The translations under genes were made by a program, and so were the position numbers. Positions 9,052-18,063 of a stretch of 41,367 nucleotides of DNA are shown here, piece by piece (position 1 is the stretch's first letter; every line of letters starts with the position of its first letter). Source of the stretch: UBA4823 sp034436035 (lineage in GTDB: Bacteria > Chloroflexota > Anaerolineae > Anaerolineales > UBA4823); assembly GCA_034436035.1 (NCBI GenBank), contig DAOTVW010000301.1, positions 1-41,367 on the forward strand, read 5' to 3'. The notes beneath the pieces are model-generated. The model saw only the letters and a program-made list of their open reading frames with translations, was not told the DNA's origin and did no database searches.

Positions 9052-11605
9052 TGCCGGTCATTTTTCTAAGTAATAGTAGCGTTTCTTCTTTACCACCAAC
9101 TCCATTTTCACTCACTGCTCCAGTACAAGAAGGGCAACCTTCTTTACAGGGACATTGTTGAATATGATGATAGATCGAATGAATTAATTCTAATGCGATT
9201 TCAAAAATACGCCAGCACAATCCGATTCCACCGGCAATGTTCTCGTAAATTAATATTGTGGGTAGCTGATCGACCCACTTAAAATTGGCATCAATATGAA
9301 CGCCTAAATCATTACGATCACACATTGCAAATAAGGGAGCAATGTGTTGGAATGCATATCCCAGGCCGGCTAATCCACTTTGAACGCGGAGGTTGACTTC
9401 AACCTTATGATGGCAATTTCGGCAAAGGGTTATTAAATTATCAAGACGATTGGCTTCTTCTGGCGAATTGAAATGGCGGAATGGAATTTTATGGTGGACA
9501 TCATGAGAGCGGTCCGTCTCTTCAACACCACAAATTTGGCACCGATAATTATCACGGGCTCGTGCTAGTGCTTTTTGACGTGCCCACCCAACTCCATATT
9601 TGTTCGGTTGCGCAGTCCAGGCTCCTTGCTCACGCAATGCTTCAACCATATTTTTTTCTATTGTTAACCAGAAAGCCTTCGTAGATAATGTTCTGGGTGG
9701 GAGGGTTAAGGGTACTCTTTCGATAACCTGATGGGTAGTCCAGTCCACTTTTGAGTAACCAGTTACTTGCATCGTCACGGCCACGTCCCCAAACCCTAAT
9801 CGAAAATTACCCCCCAGTGAATTTTGAATTTGGGTGCTTTCCAGTGGAGTGAATTCATTGATTGTGCTTTCCTCATGAGGATTGGTGAGGTATTCCACGC
9901 TAGTAGAAGCAAGCCTGGCGATGTTATTTTCGAGGTCTAAATCTATTACCCGATAGGTATCACCCTCATGGAGGTAAATTGCGCCAGGATGAACTAAGCG
10001 GTCTGCGCTCTCCCGGTCCAGCACTCCCAAGAGTTCTTCTTCTCCTTGTTTTTCGCAGACAAGTTGTATGTTCGTAAAGCTGTTGGTTCGCAGAGAAAAA
10101 TTCTGCGGGGAAGAGTGACCAACATAAAAATATCTATTCGAATTATGGATTACTTCTTTTTGATAGAGTAGTGCATCTAAGAGGGCTTTAAGTAAGTCAG
10201 GGCTTGCATTCCCAAACCGCTCATTCTCTTCAAATGGCATTTCAGCTAAAGCACACCGAAGGTGATTGAGCAAAATAAGGGGATTGTTGGGGTCGATCAA
10301 GGGTTGCTCTGGAGAACTTTGTTGAAAATAATGCGGGTTGCGAGCAAGGTACTGGTCTAATGGATCTGCTGTTAACAGTATTATTCCCAGGGAAGTCTGA
10401 TTCTTCCTTCCGGCTCGGCTTAGCTGTTGCCAGGTGGAAGCAATGCTACCTGGAAAACCTACTAATAAGGCTGTTTCTAATTCACCGATATCAATTCCTA
10501 ATTCGAGTGCATTGGTGGTGATGACCGTGCGGATTTTTCCGTTTTTCAGGTCTTGTTCAATCTGCCTTCTTTTTTGTGGTAAGTAGCTGCTTCGATATCC
10601 TTGAATCGCTTGTTCTGGATTTAAGTCTGATTCCAGATTACTGGAATGACGAACCTCGATTAACAGACGTTCCACCGATCGATGACTTGTTCCAAAGACA
10701 ATGGTCTGGGAATGATGATGGTGGAGATCGCTTACGATTTCTTTCGCCACTCGGAAAGGATGAGCGCGCAGCCCAAATTCTGCGTTGATGATCGGTGGAT
10801 TGTAAAAAAGGAGGTTTTTCTCGCCATGTGGGGCAGAATCTTCCGCAAGGTTAATTAATGGCTCTTCTATTAATTGGGTGGCGAAATCAAGTGGATTGGA
10901 AATGGTACCGGAGGTTAATATAAATATTGGTCTTCCACCATAATAATTGACTATTCTTTTTAAGCGGCGAATAACATTGGCGATATGAGACCCAAACACA
11001 CCTCGATAAATGTGAATTTCATCAATTACAACAAATTGTAAGTGAGAAAACAACCGTTCCCATTGGGGATGATTGGGGAGAATACCAAAATGAAGCATAT
11101 CTGGATTGGTAAAGATTAAGCGGGAAGTTTGCCGAATGACTTGGCGTTGTGGTTGGGGGGTATCTCCATCATAAACGCCAATTATCGAAGTTTGTTTTTT
11201 CTTTTGGGTGTCATTAAATTCTGGTATTCTCTGTAGTAAGTCATTTAGCTTTTGTGCTTGATCGTGGGCTAACGCTTTGGTGGGAAAAAGATAGAGGGCA
11301 CAACTAAAAGAATCTTGGATCAACTGGTTAAGGATAGGTAGGTTGTAACATAAAGATTTCCCGCTAGCAGTGCCACTGGTAATTAAAAGGTGATGATTTT
11401 CCTGAATAAATCGAAATGCTTCTTTCTGATGATGATATAGCTGTTGGATGCCATGCTGGTTGAGGGCGTTATGCAGAGTTGGTTCTATTTCATCTGGAAA
11501 TGTACTATACTGCCCGGATCGCGGTGGTATTTTATCCCAATATACTATATTATTTCGTATAGCATTATTATTTTGCCATTGTTCTAGCAATAAATCTAAG
11601 CTCAT
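9044..11605 (-). CDS. mrfA: MrfA/YprA-like DEAD/DEAH-box helicase (DUF1998) with HNH domain insertion
   Basis: 853 residues. Walker A is SGTASGKSL (77-85), motif II is DEIH (195-198), motif III is TSGT (231-234), and motif VI is QQLSRAGRK (393-401), a superfamily 2 helicase core. Residues 600-850 match the DUF1998 region of MrfA, ending with the four-cysteine cluster at C818, C820, C824 and C827. Between the two parts of this region, residues 664-736 (about 9398-9616) carry a complete HNH module: CQIC (689-692), DVHH (702-705) and CRNCH (728-732). After it, GLAGLGYAFQHIAPLFAMCD (744-763) resumes normal DUF1998 sequence. The protein probably loads onto or unwinds damaged DNA for its nuclease partner encoded downstream. 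Its start codon shares one base with the upstream degV-type stop. Confidence 0.88.
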   Translation of the reverse strand: MSLDLLLEQWQNNNAIRNNIVYWDKIPPRSGQYSTFPDEIEPTLHNALNQHGIQQLYHHQKEAFRFIQENHHLLITSGTASGKSLCYNLPILNQLIQDSFSCALYLFPTKALAHDQAQKLNDLLQRIPEFNDTQKKKQTSIIGVYDGDTPQPQRQVIRQTSRLIFTNPDMLHFGILPNHPQWERLFSHLQFVVIDEIHIYRGVFGSHIANVIRRLKRIVNYYGGRPIFILTSGTISNPLDFATQLIEEPLINLAEDSAPHGEKNLLFYNPPIINAEFGLRAHPFRVAKEIVSDLHHHHSQTIVFGTSHRSVERLLIEVRHSSNLESDLNPEQAIQGYRSSYLPQKRRQIEQDLKNGKIRTVITTNALELGIDIGELETALLVGFPGSIASTWQQLSRAGRKNQTSLGIILLTADPLDQYLARNPHYFQQSSPEQPLIDPNNPLILLNHLRCALAEMPFEENERFGNASPDLLKALLDALLYQKEVIHNSNRYFYVGHSSPQNFSLRTNSFTNIQLVCEKQGEEELLGVLDRESADRLVHPGAIYLHEGDTYRVIDLDLENNIARLASTSVEYLTNPHEESTINEFTPLESTQIQNSLGGNFRLGFGDVAVTMQVTGYSKVDWTTHQVIERVPLTLPPRTLSTKAFWLTIEKNMVEALREQGAWTAQPNKYGVGWARQKALARARDNYRCQICGVEETDRSHDVHHKIPFRHFNSPEEANRLDNLITLCRNCHHKVEVNLRVQSGLAGLGYAFQHIAPLFAMCDRNDLGVHIDANFKWVDQLPTILIYENIAGGIGLCWRIFEIALELIHSIYHHIQQCPCKEGCPSCTGAVSENGVGGKEETLLLLRKMTGNE

Positions 11606-12459
11606 TATCCATTCTGAATGTTATAGGTAAAAAAGGCAACGCCAAGAACACCTGGACCTGCGTGAGTGATAATTGCAGGTGGGACTTCATATATGGGAAT
11701 TGATAGAATAGAAAGGCGTTGAGAGAGTCGCTCGGCAAATAAGGCTACATCATCCGGGATACCCGCATGCATCAGGGTTAAATAAGCTTCTTGATTTTTG
11801 GGTATTTGCTCGACAATGATATTTTCTAACCTTTCCCGTGCCCGTTTTTGCGTTCTTTCTTTTTCAAAAACGTCGACCTTTCCATCATTAAAAGTGAGGA
11901 TGGGTTTTATTTGTAAAACACTTCCAAGCAATGCTGATGCATTCCCAATCCTACCCCCTTTTGCCATATATTCCAGCGTATCAACTAAAAAATAGATGCG
12001 ACAACTTTTTGCCATTTTTGTCAGGTGATCGACAATTTCGTCAGCGGATTGTCCTTCTTCCGCCCATTGAGCAGCTAATGTCACCAAAGTTGCAAGAGGA
12101 CTGGCGACGATGCGCGTGTCGATAATGCGGATATCTAAATTTGGAAAGTCTTGGGCAGCAACGGTTGCAGAACGGACAGTGCCGCTCACTTCGGCAGATG
12201 GATGGATGCAAAGAATTGTCTCGTTTGGATCTTGAACTTTCGCAAACTCTTGTGCGAACAAATCGGGAGGAGGAGCAGATGTTTTGGGAAAGTTTCTTGA
12301 GCTCTTAAGCTTACGCAGAAATGTTGCATTATCGATTTCGATGCCCTCTAAATATGTCTCATCGTCAAAGTGAATCACTTGCGGGATAACGGGAATATGA
12401 TATTTTTGAGCCACTTGACGGGGCAAGACAGAAGTTGTGTCGGTAATTATTTTGACCAT
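11605..12459 (-). CDS. DegV-family fatty-acid-binding protein
   Basis: I place the start at the ATG at 12459 (MVKIITDTTS), not at 12483, because an AAAGGA element lies about 11 bases upstream of it and the family N-terminus begins there; this gives 284 residues. The DegV hallmarks are the IITDTTS first strand, EISGT-like PSAEVSGT (about 97-104) at the lipid-carboxylate site, and YMAKGGRIGNASA (about 174-186). Family members bind a single long-chain fatty acid; in Firmicutes FakB proteins present the fatty acid to the kinase FakA. No FakA-like gene is in the window, so a kinase partner cannot be shown here. The gene probably shares a transcript with the MFS gene before it and the helicase after it. 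Confidence 0.88.
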   Translation of the reverse strand: MVKIITDTTSVLPRQVAQKYHIPVIPQVIHFDDETYLEGIEIDNATFLRKLKSSRNFPKTSAPPPDLFAQEFAKVQDPNETILCIHPSAEVSGTVRSATVAAQDFPNLDIRIIDTRIVASPLATLVTLAAQWAEEGQSADEIVDHLTKMAKSCRIYFLVDTLEYMAKGGRIGNASALLGSVLQIKPILTFNDGKVDVFEKERTQKRARERLENIIVEQIPKNQEAYLTLMHAGIPDDVALFAERLSQRLSILSIPIYEVPPAIITHAGPGVLGVAFFTYNIQNG

Positions 12460-12483
12460 AATTTCTTTTCCTTTCGAAAACAC

Positions 12484-13872
12484 TTAATCTTTACCAAATC
12501 CTGTCACCATTACTCCCAATAGTGAAATTACAAACGCTGCTAAATATGCAGTGTGTATCGCTGGAAAGATTCCATCCACTATAGTGGAGTTATGACGGGA
12601 TAATACGGTTGTAAATACTGCTCCTGAAATACCAATACCAAGGACCATCCCAACATTGCGAGCCGTGGCAAGTAAACCCGCAGCTATTCCAATTTGATTG
12701 ATTGGTGCTGAACCCATGATAGCGCTACTATTCGGGGTGATAAAAATACCAATTCCTAAACCGAAAATAGCCAAAAAAGTTAAGAGCAAAAAAATTGGGG
12801 TAGTGTTATTGATCAGGGATAATAATATCGTCCCGCTTGCTAAAATAATCATCCCTAATAAAGCTGGGATGCGCGTGCCAATTTTGTCCGATAAAGTTCC
12901 GCTTATTGGTGCGGTAATAGCCATGATAAACGGCTGAATCGAGATGATCAAGCCTGCACGCCCTGGGAGAAAAGATCTTCCTTGCAATAAGTAAAATGGC
13001 ATGAGGAACAAATTGCTATAAACACATAGATAATTGATCACTGCTGCGGAAATAGAACGAGAAATGGTTGGAATGGAAAATAAATGTAAATCCAGCATCG
13101 GTTCAGCAATGTGTTTTTCCCACCACACAAAGATAACCACCAAGATTATCGCGCATAAATTTAATCCGATTGTCTGCGCAGAGAACCATCCCCATTCCGA
13201 TGCCATACTTAATCCGAGTAACAATGAAGTTAAGCCGCTTAAAAATAAGAGCGCACCGGTATAATCGAATTTCACTATCTTCGTATAGGGTTTTTCCTTC
13301 GGAATAAAATGAGAGCTCAACATAAACGCGACTATACCGACGGGAATATTTATTGTGAATACACTTCTCCATCCCCATAATTCAGTCAACCAACCCCCCA
13401 GGCTGGGACCAATGGTCAAACCCAAGTATGTCATCGTGGCTTGTAAGCCTAATGCTTGACCACGTTGGGTTGGGGGAAAATTTTTCGTTAATATGGCAGG
13501 AGAATTGGATGAGAGCATTGCTGCCCCGAAAGCTTGCAAAGCACGGGATAATATCAGAGAAAGAACGGAAGGAGACAAAGCACAAAGCAAAGACCCTAAA
13601 ATAAACAGGAAAAAACCGGTCAAGTAAATGGATTTATGCCCTTTTAAATCTCCTAATCTACCAAAACTAGGCAATAACCCGCTGACGAACAATAAATAAA
13701 TTAAGGAAATCCACTCAGTTTGATTTACCGTTGCTTGAAACGCTTTCGTCACAATGGGCAATATTGTATTGATGATACTGATGTCCAAGGCAGACATGAA
13801 CGTGCCAACGCCAATGGATAACAACACCCACCATTTCCCGTTTGATTCCAAATTATTTATGGATGTCTGCAT
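12484..13872 (-). CDS. MFS multidrug-type exporter, DHA2 (EmrB/QacA) family
   Basis: 462 residues, almost entirely hydrophobic helices, consistent with a 14-helix DHA2 transporter. The N-terminal TFMSALDISIINTILP (about 19-34) is typical motif D1, and FGRLGDLKGHKSIYL (about 70-84) is the MFS motif A loop. GGWLTELWGWRSVFTIN fits motif C and the helix-5/6 region. Members export drugs, organic anions or metabolites by proton antiport; the substrate cannot be read from sequence. It follows glpK by 15 bases and the downstream degV-type gene starts 24 bases after its stop, so all three are probably one transcript. No strong Shine-Dalgarno precedes the ATG. Confidence 0.85.
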   Translation of the reverse strand: MQTSINNLESNGKWWVLLSIGVGTFMSALDISIINTILPIVTKAFQATVNQTEWISLIYLLFVSGLLPSFGRLGDLKGHKSIYLTGFFLFILGSLLCALSPSVLSLILSRALQAFGAAMLSSNSPAILTKNFPPTQRGQALGLQATMTYLGLTIGPSLGGWLTELWGWRSVFTINIPVGIVAFMLSSHFIPKEKPYTKIVKFDYTGALLFLSGLTSLLLGLSMASEWGWFSAQTIGLNLCAIILVVIFVWWEKHIAEPMLDLHLFSIPTISRSISAAVINYLCVYSNLFLMPFYLLQGRSFLPGRAGLIISIQPFIMAITAPISGTLSDKIGTRIPALLGMIILASGTILLSLINNTTPIFLLLTFLAIFGLGIGIFITPNSSAIMGSAPINQIGIAAGLLATARNVGMVLGIGISGAVFTTVLSRHNSTIVDGIFPAIHTAYLAAFVISLLGVMVTGFGKD

Positions 13873-13887
13873 GAAAAATAATCTGAT

Positions 13888-15396
13888 TTACAACCAATTA
13901 AAGCTACGTTCTACTGCTTTTAACCAATTTTTATATTGTTGGTTGCGTTCTTCCACGCTCATTTGTGGCAACCAAGTCTTATCAACTTTCCAGTGCTTAC
14001 GCAACTCATCTAAATCATGCCAGAACTGAACGGATAATCCCGCCGCGAATGCAGCGCCTAAAGCGGTTGTTTCAGTAATCATTGGGCGGATTACGGGTAC
14101 ACCGAGAATATCTGCCTGGAACTGCATGAGCAGTTCGTTGACAACCATACCACCATCGACTTTTAATGATTTTAATGTAACACCGCTATCTTGTTGCATT
14201 GCCTCTAATATTTCTTTAGTTTGAAAGGCGGTTGCTTCGAGAGCAGCACGAGCGATATGTCCTTTGTTGATATAACGGGTTAGTCCAACAATAACACCAC
14301 GTGCATCAGCCCGCCAATATGGTGCAAACAGCCCTGAGAAAGCGGGTACAAAATAAATGCCGCCATTATTTTCTACCGTGCGTGCTAATGCCTCAATTTC
14401 TTGGGAGTTGGATATTAATCCTAAATTGTCCCTTAACCATTGGACTAAGGCGCCCGTAATTGCTACTGAACCTTCTAGCGCGTAATTTGGAGCCTGGTTC
14501 CCGAATTGATAGGCAAGCGTAGTGAGCAATCCTTTTTGTGATTGGTTGATTTTCTGACCGGTATTTAACAGCATGAAACAACCTGTCCCATAAGTGTTTT
14601 TTGCTTCCCCGATATCGAAACAAGTTTGGCCAATAAGGGCAGCTTGTTGATCTCCGACATCTCCGGCGAGGGGTATTTCAGCTGAAAAAGGTCCGTCTTT
14701 AGAAGTGAATGCATAGGGTTGGACAGGGCTAGATGGTAGAATTTGGGGCAAAATATTACGCGGGATATCGAATATGCGTAAGATTTCATCGTCCCAATCT
14801 AACGTTTTCAAATTCATTAACATGGTGCGGCTCGCATTCGTGACATCCGTTACATGAACCCCTTTGTGAGGTCCACCAGAAAGCCACCACAATAACCAAG
14901 TATCAATATTACCGAACAATACATTTCCTTGGATCGCTTCCTTGCGGAGATTGGGGAGATGGTCAAGAAGCCATTTTATTTTTGGTGCAGAAAAATAGGT
15001 TGCTAAGGGTAGCCCAACCTGATGGCGGAAACGGTCTTGTCCCCCTTCTTTTTCTAATTCATCGCAGATTGATTTTGTACGCGTATCCTGCCATACTAAC
15101 GCGTTGTAATAGGGTTTTCCAGTATTTGCATCCCAAAGAATGGTTGTTTCTCTTTGGTTTGTAATACCGACCGCAGCGATTTGGCTGGGTTGGATGCGGC
15201 TGGTTTGGATCACCTGTTGAATGACTTCTTGGGTGCGTTCCCAAATTTCTAAAGGATCATGTTCTACCCAACCTGCTTGCGGGTAAATTTGCCGATGTTC
15301 CTTCTGTGCACTGGCTACAATGGTTGCATCTCGATCAAAGAGAATGCAGCGAGTGCTTGTGGTTCCTTGATCGATTGCTGCGATGTATTGATTCAT
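13888..15396 (-). CDS. glpK: Glycerol kinase
   Basis: A full-length 502-residue FGGY-family glycerol kinase, close to the usual 495-505. Visible hallmarks are the N-terminal phosphate-binding loop AAIDQGTTSTRCILFD (6-21), GITNQRETTILWD (about 82-94), the NTYGTGCF segment and the C-terminal LKVDGGMVVNELLMQFQAD (FGGY signature 2). It phosphorylates glycerol to sn-glycerol 3-phosphate with ATP in the cytoplasm. An AGGAGG lies at the correct distance before the ATG. No glycerol facilitator or glycerol-3-phosphate dehydrogenase is adjacent; its neighbours are fdhD upstream and an MFS exporter downstream. The assignment is secure because the whole sequence follows the family. Confidence 0.97.
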   Translation of the reverse strand: MNQYIAAIDQGTTSTRCILFDRDATIVASAQKEHRQIYPQAGWVEHDPLEIWERTQEVIQQVIQTSRIQPSQIAAVGITNQRETTILWDANTGKPYYNALVWQDTRTKSICDELEKEGGQDRFRHQVGLPLATYFSAPKIKWLLDHLPNLRKEAIQGNVLFGNIDTWLLWWLSGGPHKGVHVTDVTNASRTMLMNLKTLDWDDEILRIFDIPRNILPQILPSSPVQPYAFTSKDGPFSAEIPLAGDVGDQQAALIGQTCFDIGEAKNTYGTGCFMLLNTGQKINQSQKGLLTTLAYQFGNQAPNYALEGSVAITGALVQWLRDNLGLISNSQEIEALARTVENNGGIYFVPAFSGLFAPYWRADARGVIVGLTRYINKGHIARAALEATAFQTKEILEAMQQDSGVTLKSLKVDGGMVVNELLMQFQADILGVPVIRPMITETTALGAAFAAGLSVQFWHDLDELRKHWKVDKTWLPQMSVEERNQQYKNWLKAVERSFNWL

Positions 15397-15416
15397 CCTT
15401 TGACCTCCTATTTTAA

Positions 15417-16187
15417 TTAAGGGAGAATTCGTTCTGGGTGAGTGTAGATATTAAATTGTGTTCTTTTTGCATACCCTATTAAAGTAATCCCGTTCTCTTG
15501 TGCCATTTGCATGGACATTGCGCTAGGGGATGTGCGCGTTATCACAATTTCTGCTTGCAAGCGTAATGCTTTTTGCATCATTTCTGATGTCACACGACCG
15601 GATGTTATTAATATTTTAGTTGGAATCGTGATTTGTTGCAACAATTTCAAGCCTGCTAATTTATCCAGGGTATTGTGCCGGCCAATATCCTCAGCGGATA
15701 AGATTAAATCTTTTCCATCTGAAAGAGCTGAGATATGAATGCCTCCAGATTCTTGATATAAGCGTTGATGTTCAAAGAGCTGATGGACCAGTTCAAATAT
15801 CTCGTTATGGGTTAAGGTTATTGTTACTGGAATGGTCGTATTCCCTTTCGGAGAGCTTTCTGCAGTAAATCCGCCAGAGCATCCTGAAGTTCTCAACCAC
15901 GAATTTGGTTTTTCAGCGGAAAATGTCAACCAGACATCTACATTATCACCAGCTTCGCAAAGACGGGCATCGGCGATTTCAGGGAGAGAATTAATTATGT
16001 TTTCATTGTATAAAAAACCAATTGCTAACTCAATTTGTTGCAATGGTGTGCATAGAAATGAGAGCCACGGTTCCCCATTGACCGTTAAGCCTAAACGGGT
16101 TTCGTTTACAATAGATAAAGGATTCGTTTCTACAAGGTTATTTTTTACTTGGATAATTTGAGTTGCAACAAGTGGATTTGATTCCAT
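15417..16187 (-). CDS. fdhD: Formate dehydrogenase accessory sulfurtransferase FdhD
   Basis: 256 residues matching FdhD/NarQ, which passes sulfur from a cysteine desulfurase (IscS) to the molybdenum cofactor of formate dehydrogenases. Recognisable parts are WLSFLCTPLQQIELAIGFL (41-59), the RTSGCSGG loop (99-106), SALSDGKDLILSAEDIGRHN and the VTSEMMQKA region. The loop has a single cysteine (C103); the E. coli protein has a CxxC at this position. No formate dehydrogenase gene is in the window, so its client must be encoded elsewhere. A small ferredoxin lies about 30 bases upstream on the same strand. No clear Shine-Dalgarno is seen. Confidence 0.93.
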   Translation of the reverse strand: MESNPLVATQIIQVKNNLVETNPLSIVNETRLGLTVNGEPWLSFLCTPLQQIELAIGFLYNENIINSLPEIADARLCEAGDNVDVWLTFSAEKPNSWLRTSGCSGGFTAESSPKGNTTIPVTITLTHNEIFELVHQLFEHQRLYQESGGIHISALSDGKDLILSAEDIGRHNTLDKLAGLKLLQQITIPTKILITSGRVTSEMMQKALRLQAEIVITRTSPSAMSMQMAQENGITLIGYAKRTQFNIYTHPERILP

Positions 16188-16218
16188 AGGACATTTTTAC
16201 CTATAAAAAAGGAATATT

Positions 16219-16437
16219 TTATTTCTGATATTGAGATTGAACCCCATTTGGCTGTACGATAGCATGATAGGGGCAGAGCAAAATACACTTTCCACATCCA
16301 TTACAACGACTGTATTCAATGACAGGTGGTGAATCTGGGTCAATTCGGATGATGGCTCGAAACTTACAGTTCGTGAGTGGAGGGCAGGTCGTGCAATTTT
16401 GGCAAATATCCCAAATCACATCAACAGTATTTTTCAT
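16219..16437 (-). CDS. Small two-cluster ferredoxin-like protein
   Basis: 72 residues from the ATG at 16437; a TTG five codons upstream (16452) is a weaker alternative. The C-terminal half has a classical [4Fe-4S] signature C45-C48-C51-C55-Pro. The N-terminal half has C12-C15-C18 and C24, which could hold a second cluster with irregular spacing. Such small proteins carry electrons to oxidoreductases. The position just upstream of fdhD suggests a link to molybdenum enzymes such as formate dehydrogenase, but this is only by proximity. Gaps on both sides are 15-35 bases, consistent with one message from the pentapeptide-repeat gene to glpK. Confidence 0.75.
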   Translation of the reverse strand: MKNTVDVIWDICQNCTTCPPLTNCKFRAIIRIDPDSPPVIEYSRCNGCGKCILLCPYHAIVQPNGVQSQYQK

Positions 16438-16467
16438 CTGGTTTACCAACAAAATGGATAGATTATG

Positions 16468-17091
16468 TCATTTTATCATTGAATCTGGTAAAATAGCATC
16501 CGTTAAATCAGCATTCGTCAAAATTGCGCCAGTTAAATCTGCACCTCGGAGGTTCGCTGCGGTTAAATCGGCGCCGGTTAGGTTTGCTTCGTGAAAATTG
16601 GCATTCGAAAGGTTTGCTTCAAATAGATTTGCTTTGTAAAGATCCGCATGGCTAAAGTTAACATTGGTACAATCCGTTTTACTGAGATCTGTTCTGGATA
16701 AATTAGCTAAATTGAGATTGGCATTGGTTAGATTAGCCTTCGTTAAAATGGCACGTGAAACATTGGCTTCAATTAAATTCGCTTCTTTCAAATTTGCCTT
16801 TGCTAAATAGGTTCTGGTGAGATTAGTGTGGGTGAGATTTGCTCCTTCTAAATTTGCTTCACTTAAATTGGCTTCAAAAAGATTCGCCAATGATAAATTG
16901 GCTTTGGTCAGATTGCTGAATGAAAAATCTGCCCAGTTCAAGTCGGAACGGCTGAGATTGGCAAACGATAAATTGCAATGGGAGAGATCCACCGATATAA
17001 GAACTAAGTCGGATAAATCAACCTTAACCAACCATAAGGGGCGCGGTCGATTTAATAAATCAAATATTTGGAAATGGGTAAGCACGCTCAT
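16468..17091 (-). CDS. Pentapeptide-repeat protein
   Basis: 207 residues. From about residue 22 to 203 nearly every fifth residue is a buried Leu (or Val/Phe) in A(D/N)LxxANL-type units, the pattern that folds into a right-handed quadrilateral beta-helix. The first 20 residues are unrelated and may form a capping helix. Known roles of such proteins include DNA mimicry against gyrase inhibitors (Qnr, MfpA), but most are uncharacterised and nothing here points to a specific target. There is no signal peptide. A GAGGAG lies 8 bases before the ATG. The regular 15-base periodicity of the DNA reflects the protein repeat and is not a separate element. Confidence 0.88.
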   Translation of the reverse strand: MSVLTHFQIFDLLNRPRPLWLVKVDLSDLVLISVDLSHCNLSFANLSRSDLNWADFSFSNLTKANLSLANLFEANLSEANLEGANLTHTNLTRTYLAKANLKEANLIEANVSRAILTKANLTNANLNLANLSRTDLSKTDCTNVNFSHADLYKANLFEANLSNANFHEANLTGADLTAANLRGADLTGAILTNADLTDAILPDSMIK

Positions 17092-17316
17092 AGTAAACTC
17101 CTCAATATAAAATTCCTTACAATTTTGTAACGAATTTGCTAAAATACTTGCTTTTTTCTTTATTTTAATGTAAATTATGTATAAATAAAAATAAATTATA
17201 GCGCCAACTGCCGATAATAAGTGTAAACCAGGTCCACTAAATAATCCAATATAACATACTTTAACGGATAGAAAGTGGAAAGAAAAAAGTTGCTTTATTA
17301 GAAAAAGGAGAAAAAA
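17092..17316. promoter_or_regulatory. AT-rich divergent promoter region
   Basis: This 225-base gap separates the minus-strand pentapeptide-repeat gene from the plus-strand secreted-protein gene and must hold both promoters. It is strongly AT-rich. A perfect inverted repeat, TTACAA-TT-TTGTAA, sits at 17117-17130 near the minus-strand gene. Several TATAA-like boxes are present (for example TATAAC in the 17250s on the plus strand), but none has a convincing -35 partner, so no single promoter is called. An AAAAAGGAG element directly precedes the ATG at 17317. Confidence 0.5.
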
Positions 17317-18039
17317 ATGAAGCGCAATATAATGATAATTGTTTCAACTATTTTATTGGTGAGCTTATTGTTAGGATCTTCCATCGGTGGAGTAGGGGTG
17401 AAGACAGCGGTCGCTTACTCAGGCTACCCGACCTTTTCAATTGTGAGTGTCAAGACTGATAAAACGGTGACCATCAAAGCCCATAATTTTCCTGCCCATG
17501 ATACCTTTAAAGTAATGATGAATTACATTGGTACGCATGGCGTGAATGGAGTAGTCGTTGACACGATTAATACCGGTGCAGGCGGGTCGTTCACTGCGAC
17601 ATTTTCTATCCCGAATGCGCTCAAAGGGCAATACCAAATTGCCATCCGTCTGCAAAGCACCAGTGGTTCAGGATACTATGCATACAATTGGTTTTACAAT
17701 AACACCAAGTATACTGGCACTGGCGGCGCATATAACTACACGGGTGGTTATTATGGCTATCCTTATATTACTGTAGTGAGCGTGGTGAAGAACAAAAACG
17801 TGACTTTGAAAATCACCAATCTGCCCAAGAATGATAAATATAAAGTATTGCTAGGTAAGATTGGTACACTTGGCGTAAATGGGACGAATGTAGGTACCTT
17901 TACAACCGGTAAAGGTGGAACGAAAACTATCAAGGTCCAAATCCCCGCATCACTTCAGGGAAAGTCCCAAATTGCAGTTCGGATACAAAGTGTAGGTGGC
18001 AGCGGTTACTACGCTTATAACTGGTTCTATAATAAATAA
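17317..18039 (+). CDS. Secreted protein with two tandem copies of an uncharacterised domain
   Basis: 240 residues with a clear signal peptide: basic MKRN, hydrophobic core 5-24 and a likely cleavage after AVA at about residue 33. The mature protein is two copies of one roughly 92-residue domain, at about 37-128 and 148-239. Each starts YP(T/Y)(F/I)xxVSVxK and ends GSGYYAYNWFYN; the linker between them is rich in Gly, Tyr and Thr. Each copy carries GVNG and IPxxLxGxxQIAxRxQS, suggesting an all-beta, Ig-like or C2-like fold. I do not recognise the family. Few charged residues, many aromatics, its own promoter region, a strong ribosome-binding site and its own terminator suggest an abundant extracellular or cell-surface protein. 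Confidence 0.85.
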   Translation: MKRNIMIIVSTILLVSLLLGSSIGGVGVKTAVAYSGYPTFSIVSVKTDKTVTIKAHNFPAHDTFKVMMNYIGTHGVNGVVVDTINTGAGGSFTATFSIPNALKGQYQIAIRLQSTSGSGYYAYNWFYNNTKYTGTGGAYNYTGGYYGYPYITVVSVVKNKNVTLKITNLPKNDKYKVLLGKIGTLGVNGTNVGTFTTGKGGTKTIKVQIPASLQGKSQIAVRIQSVGGSGYYAYNWFYNK

Positions 18040-18063
18040 TTCCCTTTTTCCAAATACAAAAAT

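Noticed and set aside
16468..17091. Regular DNA repeats resembling a CRISPR or satellite array
   Set aside because: The 15-base periodicity is explained by the pentapeptide repeats of the encoded protein; there are no spacers.
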